Positions 28,408 through 36,528 of a DNA stretch of 64,000 nucleotides are shown here, one piece after another. A model generated the notes under the pieces. The model saw only the letters and a program-made list of their open reading frames with translations. It searched no databases and was not told the origin of the DNA. Both the position numbers and the translations under genes were made by a program. How positions within the stretch are numbered: position 1 is the stretch's first letter; each line of letters opens with the position of its first letter. The DNA is taken from positions 620,001 to 684,000 of the forward strand of contig NZ_AP027292.1 of NCBI RefSeq assembly GCF_030295765.1, in the 5' to 3' direction. The stretch is from Neptuniibacter halophilus (lineage in GTDB: Bacteria > Pseudomonadota > Gammaproteobacteria > Pseudomonadales > Balneatricaceae).

Positions 28408-28540
28408 TTGAATCTGGTAGGACTAGGCGGATTATTCGTGGCTGCGCCACTCACCCTTCGGGTCATCGTCGCACGCTCCGATGGGGTCTCGCGCTACGCG
28501 CTCGGCTCAAACCGGGCGGTTCTCATCCACCTGCAGATAC

Positions 28541-28568
28541 AAAAAAACCGCCATGAAGGCGGTTTCTT
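28541..28568 (-). terminator. Terminator copy 2 in tandem repeat
   Basis: Same hairpin and T run, exactly 161 bp from its neighbours. Confidence 0.85.
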
Positions 28569-28701
28569 TTGAATCTGGTAGGACTAGGCGGATTATTCGT
28601 GGCTGCGCCACTCACCCTTCGGGTCATCGTCGCACGCTACGATGGGGTCTCGCGCTACGCGCTCGGCTCAAACCGGGCGGTTCTCATCCACCTGCAGATA
28701 C

Positions 28702-28729
28702 AAAAAAACCGCCATGAAGGCGGTTTCTT
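28702..28729 (-). terminator. Terminator copy 1, directly after tRNA-Val
   Basis: The hairpin begins 7 nt past the CCA end of the tRNA. It is the first of four identical terminators that a tRNA transcript meets. Confidence 0.88.
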
Positions 28730-28736
28730 TTGAATC

Positions 28737-28813
<77 letters not shown>

Positions 28814-28825
28814 GAAGTGCGGTGT

Positions 28826-28853
28826 ATTATACGCAGCCCGGTGGGTTGATCAA
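28826..28853 (-). promoter_or_regulatory. Sigma-70 promoter of tRNA-Val
   Basis: Minus strand TTGATC (-35, 28853-28848), 16-bp spacer and a perfect TATAAT (-10, 28831-28826), ending 12 bp before the mature tRNA. The transcript would begin within a few bases of the tRNA 5' end. Confidence 0.75.
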
Positions 28854-28900
28854 GCATAAGATTCTACTTTTTTTACCCCGGTACAGGGAGTAACCCGCTG

Positions 28901-29554
28901 TTAATCCACCAGATTATTTTCCAGTGCGTAGCGGGTCAGTCCGGCGGCGGTATGGATATCCAGTTTATTCTTGATATTCTGCCGGTGGGTTTCGACTGTA
29001 CGTACTGAAATGTCCAGTTCGCGGGCTATCGCTTTGTTGCTGTTGCCTTCGGCCAGCAGGCGCAATACGTCACGTTCGCGGCCGGTGAGGGCTTCCTGTT
29101 CGGTGGTTTTCTCTTCGGCTCGGGCCTGCTCAAACTGGCTGAACAGGGCCTGAGAGGCGCCGGAGCTGAAGTAGCTGCCGCCGCTGTGTACGGTTTCGAT
29201 AGCGGTGATCAGTTCGGCTGAGGAGACATCTTTCAGTACGTAGCCCGCTGCGCCGCACTGGATCAGGCGGACGATGTATTCACGGTCGTCGTGCATACTC
29301 AGAATCAGCACCCGTACATCGGGTTGTTCATCGCGAAACTTTTCAGCGGCTTCAAAGCCGTTCATGACCGGCATGGAGATATCCATCAGTACCACGTCGG
29401 GTCTGACTTCTGCCGCGAGGCTGAGGGCCTGCTGGCCGTCATTAGCCATGCCGACCACTTCGAGGGTGGCTTCGCCTTCGAGGCGTGCGCTGATTCCGTC
29501 CAGCACCAGAGGATGATCGTCTACCAGTAATACCCGTATCTTTGTCTCGCTCAT
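28901..29554 (-). CDS. NarL/LuxR-family response regulator
   Basis: 217 aa. Receiver (VLLVDDHPLVLDGI, phosphoacceptor in VVLMDISMPVMNG, K in YVLKDVS) followed by a LuxR-type helix-turn-helix: LTGRERDVLRLLAEGNSNKAIARELDISVRTVETHRQNIKNKLD. Downstream of and 18 bp from the histidine kinase, so certainly its partner. Targets are unknown; the TRAP transporter operon at 31.9-36.1 kb is the nearest candidate. Confidence 0.93.
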   Translation of the reverse strand: MSETKIRVLLVDDHPLVLDGISARLEGEATLEVVGMANDGQQALSLAAEVRPDVVLMDISMPVMNGFEAAEKFRDEQPDVRVLILSMHDDREYIVRLIQCGAAGYVLKDVSSAELITAIETVHSGGSYFSSGASQALFSQFEQARAEEKTTEQEALTGRERDVLRLLAEGNSNKAIARELDISVRTVETHRQNIKNKLDIHTAAGLTRYALENNLVD

Positions 29555-29572
29555 GGTCGCTGTTTTTACCTG

Positions 29573-30928
29573 TCAGAGTATGGAAAAGCCTGCCCGAATC
29601 CGGGTGCCGCCGCCGGGGCGGCTTTTTAGAATAAAGTGGCCACTCAGCAGTTCGGTTCGCTCGCGCATGTTGAGCAGACCGATGCCATCTGCACTGCTGT
29701 TGGTCTGGAAGCCTTTGCCATCATCGGAGACTTCTACCCAGATGTTCCCCTCCCCGGTCCAGATGCGCAAGCCCACATGCCGCGCCTCGGCATGTTTTTC
29801 CACATTGGTCAGGGCTTCCTGAGTGATACGGTAGAGGGTGATCTCTATATCATCCGGCAAGCGCTGTTCCGGCAGGTCCAGATGGATATTGGTCAGTATG
29901 CCGGTTCGTTCAGAAAAGTCGTTGATCATGGTGTAGAGGGCGGATTTAAGCCCCAGATCGTCCAGTTTAATGGGGCGCAGGTCGTGGGAGATGCGCCGTA
30001 CTTCCTGAATCGCCATATTCAGGACATCACAGCCTTTATCCAGATCTGCCACGGCGCTGGCATCATTCTTCTGCAGCTTTTTCTGCGCCAGCTCCAGGCG
30101 GAATTTTACCGATACCATCAGTTGGTTGATGCCATCGTGCAGTTCACGGGCAAAGTTACGCCGCTGGCTCACCTGAAACTGAACATAGCGATGGGCCAGT
30201 TTGCGCAAGCGCTCATCGGCGAGTTGCGAGGCATGCATGTTGATGGCGATCCCGACCAGCGCAATGATAATCACGGTGCAGGCCAGAATCACGACGACGG
30301 TAAAGAAGGTGTTACGGATATTGCGGGTCACCTTGAGCCGGGTAGCCGCCACCTCTTTGGCGATGTCATCGATATACAGCCCGGTGCCCATCATCCAGTT
30401 GAATTTAGGTACCTGCACCACGTAACTGAGTTTGTCTTCGAAATCATCCTTGGAGGGTTTACGCCAGATGTAACGATAGAAACCTCCCCCCTGTTCGGCG
30501 ATGTCGAGCAGGTCTCTGACAACAAACTGACCTCCTTCATCCTGCAGGCCAGAGAGATTCTGGCCGACCAGTTCGGGCTGGGCCGGATGAACCAGGTTGA
30601 TGCCTTTGGGGTCGTAAACAAAAAAGTAGCCGTCCTCTCCGTAGGTGAGTCCGTGAATGATCTGTTTAACCTGCTCCTCTGCATCTTTATCGCCGGGCTC
30701 CGCCTGCTCGACAATATGCTCGATGGAATTCATCGCCAGTGATACGTAGTGCTTCAGCTCCAGCCGTTTAGAGCGGAGCAGGTTCTCTTCAAAGGTGTTG
30801 ATCTCCTGTTCGGAGAGCAGACGGGCCTGCGTCAGGCTGATCATGGTGATCGCCACCGTGACCGCCACCAGCGGCAATATAGAGAGCAGCAGAATTTTGG
30901 TTTTCAGCGATGCGGTAACCCGTTTCAT
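29573..30928 (-). CDS. Cache-domain sensor histidine kinase (HisKA_3 type)
   Basis: About 451 aa. Helix 1 (LLLSILPLVAVTVAITMISL), a single Cache sensor (GYFFVYDPKGINLVHPAQPELVGQNL ... FNWMMGTGLYIDDI), helix 2 (FFTVVVILACTVIIIALVGI), then HisKA_3 with RRNFARELHDGINQLMVSVKF and a HATPase with ALTNVEKHAEA, VSDDGKGF and GIGLLNMRER. Small organic acids are the usual ligands of this Cache type. The frame is open to 31063; ATG 30928 (MKRVTA) with AGGA upstream is preferred, 30940 also possible. Confidence 0.9.
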   Translation of the reverse strand: MKRVTASLKTKILLLSILPLVAVTVAITMISLTQARLLSEQEINTFEENLLRSKRLELKHYVSLAMNSIEHIVEQAEPGDKDAEEQVKQIIHGLTYGEDGYFFVYDPKGINLVHPAQPELVGQNLSGLQDEGGQFVVRDLLDIAEQGGGFYRYIWRKPSKDDFEDKLSYVVQVPKFNWMMGTGLYIDDIAKEVAATRLKVTRNIRNTFFTVVVILACTVIIIALVGIAINMHASQLADERLRKLAHRYVQFQVSQRRNFARELHDGINQLMVSVKFRLELAQKKLQKNDASAVADLDKGCDVLNMAIQEVRRISHDLRPIKLDDLGLKSALYTMINDFSERTGILTNIHLDLPEQRLPDDIEITLYRITQEALTNVEKHAEARHVGLRIWTGEGNIWVEVSDDGKGFQTNSSADGIGLLNMRERTELLSGHFILKSRPGGGTRIRAGFSIL

Positions 30929-31003
30929 CGGCGCTGGCATTCCTGAGGATTTACGATGATAGTTAATAGCAACATTATATCGAAAGGCTGGGGATAACTC
31001 GCT

Positions 31004-31867
31004 ATGGATTTTCCACTCTGGGATAAAGCGGCCGCTGTACAGCAACGTGCTCTGCAAAGCCAAAGCCTGCAGTCACTGCAAACCCGGTCAGACTTTATCA
31101 CCGATCAGGGCCTGACCTTTCAGATCCGGCAGTTATCGAATCTCAGAGATAAACAGCATACCGCGCCTGCCAACCACAGCGGCAACCCGTTTCTGCCTCA
31201 CGAGGAGGCGCTTTATATCTCAACAGTCGGGCCCCGGCATAAGCTGCTGCTGAATAAGTTCAACGTGCTGGATCAGCATCTTTTGCTGGTAACTCAGGAT
31301 TTCGAAGCGCAGCAACGTGTGCTTAATCTGGATGATTTCCGGGCCCTGCAACGCTGCATGCAACAGGCCGACTGCCTCGCGTTCTATAATAATGGCCCGA
31401 CAGCAGGCGCCAGCCAGACGCATAAACATCTGCAACTGATTCGTATGCCGGCAGAGCCCTGTGAGTTGATTCCTTTCCAGCCCCAGCTACAGCAGTTTAA
31501 CGATCAGGTGCCCCGTAAACTGGATGCCCTGCCCTTCTGTCATGCAGGTCTGGCTTTGCCTGCGGAACTGTTTGATCCTGAATACACCCCGGCTGAGGAT
31601 GCTGCCGTTCAGCTACATAACCTCTATGACCGGTTGCGGATGACGCTGGAGATTGAGGCGATCAACGATGAGATCAGCCAGCCTTATAACCTGTTGCTGA
31701 CCCGGGAATGGATGCTGCTGGTACCGCGTACTCAGGAGGCAATCGACAACCTCTCACTCAATGCGCTGGCGTTTGTCGGTTCGATTCTGGTAAGGGATAG
31801 TGAGCAGGCCCAACGGGTAAAACAACGTGGGCCTGCCCGGATGCTCGCCACTGTCAGCGGCGGCTGA
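31004..31867 (+). CDS. Ap4A phosphorylase / ATP adenylyltransferase (HIT superfamily)
   Basis: 287 aa, cytoplasmic. Cleaves diadenosine tetraphosphate with phosphate to ATP and ADP. The HIT-like active site QTHKHLQLI with preceding NNGPTAGAS is in the middle of the protein, as in yeast Apa1/Apa2; conserved NPFLPHEEALYIS and FNVLDQHLLLVTQDFE flank it. Starts in the gap divergent from the kinase gene and converges on the TRAP receptor with a 4-bp gap. Confidence 0.85.
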   Translation: MDFPLWDKAAAVQQRALQSQSLQSLQTRSDFITDQGLTFQIRQLSNLRDKQHTAPANHSGNPFLPHEEALYISTVGPRHKLLLNKFNVLDQHLLLVTQDFEAQQRVLNLDDFRALQRCMQQADCLAFYNNGPTAGASQTHKHLQLIRMPAEPCELIPFQPQLQQFNDQVPRKLDALPFCHAGLALPAELFDPEYTPAEDAAVQLHNLYDRLRMTLEIEAINDEISQPYNLLLTREWMLLVPRTQEAIDNLSLNALAFVGSILVRDSEQAQRVKQRGPARMLATVSGG

Positions 31868-31871
31868 GGGA

Positions 31872-32948
31872 TCAGTCAGAGAGGCTGTTCAGGTAAGCCT
31901 GGTCAGCAATCTTTGTCCAGCCACGGGCTTTCGCCATGTACTCAGCCTGAGAAGCCTGAATACGCTGTGCCATCGGATCATCTTTAGCGGCCTGTTCCAG
32001 CAGAGCGTCGTTGGCTTTATGCATCGCTGCCAGCACATCCGCCGGGAAGGTTTTCACCTGAATGTCCGGGTGCTCTTCCTTCATCTTCGCCCAGCTCACC
32101 GCTGACTCGTGGTAAGACTGGATATACATGTCGTAAGCCGCTGTACGCATCGCGGTTTTCAGGATCGCCTGCAAATCTTCCGGCAAACGGTCAAACGCTT
32201 TTTTGTTCACCATAAACTGCAGTTCACTGGCAGGCTCATGCCAGCCGGTGTAGTAGAACGGTGCAATCTTATGGAAGCCCATACGGATATCCAGTGACGG
32301 ACCCACCCACTCAACCGCATCTACGGTCTTGCGCTCCAGTGCTGTGTAAAGATCACCCGGTGCAATGTTGGTTGGCTTGGCCCCCAGTTGCGCCCAGATT
32401 TCGCCGGCAAAGCCCGGAATACGGATCTTCAGGCCCTGCACATCGTCCAGAGAATTAATCTCTTTCTGGAACCAGCCGCCCATCTGAACACCGGTATTAC
32501 CACCCGGGAAGGAGTACATGTTGTACTTGCCAAAGACTTCGTTGGCCAGCGCCTGACCTTCGCCAAAGTAGAACCAGCCATACTGTTCTGGCGTGGTCAT
32601 ACCGAACGGCATGGTGGTGAAGTACAGTGCGTTAGGCACTTTACCCTTCCAGTAGTAAGACGCAGAGTGACCGATGTCATACTGACCCGCACGCACCATA
32701 TCAAATACGCCAAAAGGCGCTTTGTGCTTGTTAGCGGAATCAATGGTGATCTTCAGACGGCCATTGGACATGGTGTCTGCCAGTGCGGCCATCTTCTGAG
32801 TAGTTTCCCCAAGAATCGGCGTATTGGCCCCCCAGGTTTCCGCCAGTTTCAGGCGATAAACATCATCGGCTGCCTGAGTCGCAGCGGAGAACAGCGTGCA
32901 ACTCAAGGCAACGCCGGTCAGAACTTTTTTGTAGTTGTGTTTAGACAT
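31872..32948 (-). CDS. TRAP transporter periplasmic receptor DctP (copy 1)
   Basis: 358 aa with signal peptide (VLTGVALSCTLFSAATQAA). DctP fold: LKLAETWGANTPILGETTQKMAALADTM at the mature start, GGWFQKEINSLDDVQGLKIRIPGF, and IAPGDLYTALERKTVDAVEW with the Arg that usually grips a carboxylate. Same length as and very similar to the receptor at 35-36 kb. It lies behind the operon terminator at 33.05 kb, so it is probably made from its own promoter. Confidence 0.9.
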   Translation of the reverse strand: MSKHNYKKVLTGVALSCTLFSAATQAADDVYRLKLAETWGANTPILGETTQKMAALADTMSNGRLKITIDSANKHKAPFGVFDMVRAGQYDIGHSASYYWKGKVPNALYFTTMPFGMTTPEQYGWFYFGEGQALANEVFGKYNMYSFPGGNTGVQMGGWFQKEINSLDDVQGLKIRIPGFAGEIWAQLGAKPTNIAPGDLYTALERKTVDAVEWVGPSLDIRMGFHKIAPFYYTGWHEPASELQFMVNKKAFDRLPEDLQAILKTAMRTAAYDMYIQSYHESAVSWAKMKEEHPDIQVKTFPADVLAAMHKANDALLEQAAKDDPMAQRIQASQAEYMAKARGWTKIADQAYLNSLSD

Positions 32949-33035
32949 GGGTTTTCCCTAATTTTTATCCTGTCATTTTTCTCTCTACCGGGCCTGATAC
33001 TAATACAGCACCGGGGTAAGTAACATATGAACAGA

Positions 33036-33062
33036 TAAAAAAATGCCCCGTCATAGCGGGGC
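33036..33062 (-). terminator. Rho-independent terminator after dctM
   Basis: Stem GCCCCG/CGGGGC with 6-nt loop TCATAG, followed on the minus strand by AT and a run of seven T. It divides the receptor-dctQ-dctM operon from the second receptor gene. Confidence 0.85.
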
Positions 33063-33144
33063 AGTCCAAGCCAATAGGACAATGGGAATGAACCATTAAC
33101 AGGTGATGGCCAGCCTCGGTTGAGGACAGCCATCGCCCGGAGTC

Positions 33145-34434
33145 TTAGAGCAGGCCGTAGAAGCCCGGGAACAGCAGAATGGAGATAACAACCGCCACCT
33201 GCATCAGGATGAATGGCACCACGCCACGGTAGATATCCATGGTTTTAACCGACGCCGGTGCGACCCCTTTGAGATAGAACAGACTGAAACCAAACGGCGG
33301 CGTCAGGAAGCTGGTCTGCAGGTTCATCGCAATCAGAATCGCGAACCACAGCGGCGCAATACCCAGTGCATCGGCTACCGGTGCCAGAATCGGCACGATA
33401 ATGAAGCTGATCTCTACAAAATCGATGAAGAAGCCCAGAATCATAATCGCCAGCATCGACAGAATCAGGAAGCCTGTTGCACCACCCGGCATATCGGACA
33501 GCACCTCTTCAACGATGTAGTCACCACCGGTGTAGGTAAATGCCATGGAGAATGCCGTAGCACCCAGCAGGATCGCGAAGACCATCGCCGTCACCTTAAC
33601 CGTTTCGGTTGCGGATTCAGCCACCATTTTCCAACTGAACTGACGGTACATCAGCGCCAGTGCCAGCGCGCCCACACCACCCAGTGCAGAGGATTCAGTC
33701 GGGGTTGCAATACCGGCAAAGATCGAACCCAGTACCACCAGAATCAGCGCCAGTGGCGGGATAATCGCTTTCAGCGCTTTAATGTACTGCTCGCGCTTGG
33801 AATCGACATCATCATCCAGCGGCAGCGCCGGTGCAGATTCAGGTTTAACAAAGCTGTAGATCAGAATGTAAATCACATACACACCGATCAGCACCAGACC
33901 CGGGCCCACCGCGGCTTTAAACAGGTCACCTACCGGAATACCCAGTACGTCACCGAGGATGATCAGGATGATCGACGGCGGAATAATCTGCCCCAGCGTA
34001 CCGGAGGCACAGATGGTGCCGCAGGCGAGAGACTTATCGTACTTGTACTTCAGCATTACCGGCAGCGAGATCAGGCCCATCGCTACCACAGACGCACCCA
34101 CCACGCCGGTAGAGGCCGCCAGCAACGCACCCACCAGAACGGTAGAGATTGCCAGACCACCGCGGACACCGCCAAACAGCTTGCCCATTGACTCAAGCAA
34201 CTGCTCAGCCAACTGGGTTTTCTGCAACACGATCCCCATGAAAACAAACAGCGGCACCGCCATCAGTACCGTATTCTCCATAATGCTCTGAATACGGAAC
34301 GGCATGAAAGCGAAGATATCCGGACCTTCGGCAAAGACACCGAAAATCAGAGCCACACCACCAAACGTAAAGGCAACCGGGAAGCCGACCAACAGCATCA
34401 ACAGCGCCACACCAAACATAATAATACCGATCAT
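33145..34434 (-). CDS. TRAP transporter large permease DctM
   Basis: 429 aa, about 12-13 hydrophobic helices. Family landmarks: FVFMGIVLQKTQLAEQLLESMGKLFGGVRGGLAISTVLVGALLAASTG near residue 80, GTLGQIIPPSIILIILGD, and the late ILGFFIDFVEISFIIVPILAPVADALGI and LTPPFGFSLFYLKGVAP. It carries substrate with sodium. Starts 12 bp after dctQ ends; AGGA precedes the ATG. Confidence 0.93.
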   Translation of the reverse strand: MIGIIMFGVALLMLLVGFPVAFTFGGVALIFGVFAEGPDIFAFMPFRIQSIMENTVLMAVPLFVFMGIVLQKTQLAEQLLESMGKLFGGVRGGLAISTVLVGALLAASTGVVGASVVAMGLISLPVMLKYKYDKSLACGTICASGTLGQIIPPSIILIILGDVLGIPVGDLFKAAVGPGLVLIGVYVIYILIYSFVKPESAPALPLDDDVDSKREQYIKALKAIIPPLALILVVLGSIFAGIATPTESSALGGVGALALALMYRQFSWKMVAESATETVKVTAMVFAILLGATAFSMAFTYTGGDYIVEEVLSDMPGGATGFLILSMLAIMILGFFIDFVEISFIIVPILAPVADALGIAPLWFAILIAMNLQTSFLTPPFGFSLFYLKGVAPASVKTMDIYRGVVPFILMQVAVVISILLFPGFYGLL

Positions 34435-34446
34435 TGCTGGGGTTCC

Positions 34447-34983
34447 TTAGTGCTGCGGAGGTTGGTAGTGATCTTCCCGGGTGTTACCCAGATAGATATT
34501 GAGAGATTTCAGAAACATACCGATACCGCTGATCAGCATCGCAAAGAAAGCAAACGGAATAACCGATTTGATCAGCCAACGGTAAGGCAACCCACCCGGA
34601 TCACCTGAGGTTTCGCCGAGTTCAAACGACTCGCGCGCAAAATCAACGCCGTACCATGCCACCAGAGCACAGAACGGGAAAAGAAGAATCAGACAGCCGA
34701 GCATATCGATCATTGCTTTTGTTTTAGCACTGAGACGCTCGTAGATCAGGTCAACGCGAACGTGACCACCCGCCCGCAGGGTAAATGACACACCCAGCAT
34801 AAATACGGCGGCATACAGATGCCACTCCAGCTCCTGCATCCCTATGGAGACATCATTAAACACATAGCGCATAACAACATCGATAAAGACGTTGAACAGC
34901 ATCACCACAAAAAGAAACGCAGAGATCTTGCCCATCAGGTCAGAAAAGCTATTGATCACCTGCTCCAGTCTCACTAGAAACAT
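34447..34983 (-). CDS. TRAP transporter small permease DctQ
   Basis: 178 aa with four hydrophobic helices and the conserved GMQELEWHLYAAVFMLGVSFTLRAGGHVRVDLIYERLSAK region. Partner of DctM. Lies between receptor copy 2 and dctM with a good AGGAG site. Confidence 0.9.
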   Translation of the reverse strand: MFLVRLEQVINSFSDLMGKISAFLFVVMLFNVFIDVVMRYVFNDVSIGMQELEWHLYAAVFMLGVSFTLRAGGHVRVDLIYERLSAKTKAMIDMLGCLILLFPFCALVAWYGVDFARESFELGETSGDPGGLPYRWLIKSVIPFAFFAMLISGIGMFLKSLNIYLGNTREDHYQPPQH

Positions 34984-35067
34984 GCTTGCTCCTGCAGAAT
35001 TAAAGAGGTTGGTACCCCGAACCGGGACATTATCCGGGATACCAACGAGGGGTCAAACCGACAAACC

Positions 35068-36144
35068 TTACTTAGACAGGCTGTTCAGGTATGCCTTATC
35101 AGCGATGTCGGTCCAGGCACGTGCTTTCTGCATGTATTCAGCCTGAGAATCCAGAATACGCTTAGCCAGCGGGTCTGCTGCAGCTTTCTCAGCCAGCAGT
35201 TCGTCGTTCGCTTTACGCATTGCGGTGATGACTTCCGCAGGGAAAGATTTAACCTGGATGTTCGGGAACTCTTTCTTCATGCTTTCCCAGTTAACACCAG
35301 AATCGTGAGTGGACTGGATGTACATATCGTACGCAGCGGTACGCATCGCAGTTTTCAGGATCACCTGCAGATCTTCTGGCAACTTCTCGAATTTCTTCTT
35401 GTTGATCAGGAACTGCAGTTCAGTAGCAGGCTCATGCCAGCCGGTGTAGTAGTAAGGTGCGATTTTGTGGAAACCCATACGCAGGTCAAGAGATGGACCT
35501 ACCCACTCCAGTGCGTCGATGGTACGACGTTCCAGTGCAGTGTACAGCTCACCCGGTGGGATGTTAGTAGGTTTGGCACCCAGCTTAGCCAGGACTTCAC
35601 CCGCAAAACCCGGGATACGCATCTTCAGACCCTGCAGGTCTTCCAGAGAGTTGATCTCTTTCTGGAACCAGCCGCCCATCTGAACGCCGGTGTTACCGCC
35701 AGGGAAGGACATCAGGTTGAACTTACCGTACACCTCATCCATCAGCTCCTGACCACCGCCGTAGTAGAACCAGCCGTACTGTTCAGGTGCAGTCATACCG
35801 AAAGGCATGGTGGTGAAGTACAGTGTGTTAGGTACCTTACCTTTCCAGTAGTAAGACGCGGAGTGACCCATGTCGTACTGGCCGGAACGAACCATGTCGA
35901 ATACACCAAACGCAGACTTATGCTTGTTGGCAGAATCGATGGTGATCTGCAGACGGCCGTTAGACATCTTCTCAGCCATCGCAGCCATGTTTTTAGTAGC
36001 ATCGCCGAATACAGGGAAGTTAGTCGGCCAGGTTTCAGCCAGTTTCAGCTTGTAAACCTTGTCTGCAGCCATTGCGGGAGTTGCCAGAACGGCTGTGGTA
36101 GCAGCCGCCATGATCAGCTTCTTGGAAAAATTCATTTTGAACAT
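35068..36144 (-). CDS. TRAP transporter periplasmic receptor DctP (copy 2)
   Basis: 358 aa with signal peptide (LIMAAATTAVLATPAMAA). Nearly superimposable on copy 1: LKLAETWPTNFPVFGDATKNM, GGWFQKEINSLEDLQGLKMRIPGF, IPPGELYTALERRTIDALEW and a shared run KTAMRTAAYDMYIQS. First gene of the receptor-dctQ-dctM operon. Copies differ mainly in exchange of similar residues, so they may bind the same or closely related organic acids. The DNA is noticeably less GC-rich at third positions, as in highly expressed genes. Confidence 0.92.
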   Translation of the reverse strand: MFKMNFSKKLIMAAATTAVLATPAMAADKVYKLKLAETWPTNFPVFGDATKNMAAMAEKMSNGRLQITIDSANKHKSAFGVFDMVRSGQYDMGHSASYYWKGKVPNTLYFTTMPFGMTAPEQYGWFYYGGGQELMDEVYGKFNLMSFPGGNTGVQMGGWFQKEINSLEDLQGLKMRIPGFAGEVLAKLGAKPTNIPPGELYTALERRTIDALEWVGPSLDLRMGFHKIAPYYYTGWHEPATELQFLINKKKFEKLPEDLQVILKTAMRTAAYDMYIQSTHDSGVNWESMKKEFPNIQVKSFPAEVITAMRKANDELLAEKAAADPLAKRILDSQAEYMQKARAWTDIADKAYLNSLSK

Positions 36145-36332
36145 TGTTATTATCGTCCTCTATCTGTTCGCCCGGACTCAGGGGAAACATCAAATAAGGT
36201 TTGGCCGTACAGTTATGGAACTTCTGCCCCTTCGCAGCGACCAGAGTAACATCCACTGACTTTTGTCAGCCTGATAAGTCTGGCACAGCAGAGCCATGCT
36301 CCCAATGAGGACTACTGCGCAAAAAAGCAGAG

Positions 36333-36361
36333 AAAACTACGCAGGCTAACTAGGTAGTTTT
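36333..36361. promoter_or_regulatory. Dyad in the TRAP receptor/chemoreceptor intergenic region
   Basis: AAAACTAC (36333-36340) and GTAGTTTT (36354-36361) form a perfect 8-bp dyad with a 13-bp spacer. It is ~190 bp before the receptor ATG and ~170 bp before the chemoreceptor. The 384-bp gap 36145-36528 holds nothing else I can name. A regulator site is possible, perhaps for the nearby NarL-type regulator. Confidence 0.35.
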
Positions 36362-36528
36362 ACGTAGAGCGGAGTCATCCGGTTTAGAAATGGCTTAGCT
36401 GAAACACATCTGAAGATCGCCATTGAATCATGCACTTAATGCACTAATTAGCCTTTATGCACAGAATATTCCCGGCACCCGGGTTTATTTATAGGCTGAG
36501 CGGAACTACAGAATGAGGAGGCGACCTC

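Larger units (their letters stand above)
28188..28736 (-). repeat. 161-bp tandem repeats following tRNA-Val, rtT-like
   Basis: Three full units (28254-28414, 28415-28575, 28576-28736) and a part unit (28188-28253) follow the tRNA on its own strand. The period is exactly 161 bp. Each full unit ends in the last 19 nt of the tRNA (AATCCGCCTAGTCCTACCA on the minus strand, here at 28254, 28415 and 28576) and also carries a copy of the terminator. The two units nearest the tRNA differ by about one base; the distal one differs more. E. coli tyrT is followed by 178-bp rtT units that also carry 19 nt of tRNA 3' end. No protein gene is claimed here. Confidence 0.9.

Noticed and set aside
28114..28717. 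Repeated Arg-rich small frames inside the tandem repeats, resembling the tpr frame in E. coli rtT
   Set aside because: They are on the strand opposite the tRNA, arise from the repeat itself, and lack convincing ribosome sites. Treated as repeat, not genes.
28188..28736. CRISPR array
   Set aside because: Units are 161 bp and identical throughout, with no unique spacers and no cas genes.
35305..36249. A 314-codon plus-strand frame opposite the TRAP receptor
   Set aside because: Antisense shadow of a clear DctP gene; a matching shadow exists opposite receptor copy 1.
36290..36312. TGGCAC word before the TRAP receptor as a second sigma-54 promoter
   Set aside because: No TTGC element at the needed spacing on the same strand.
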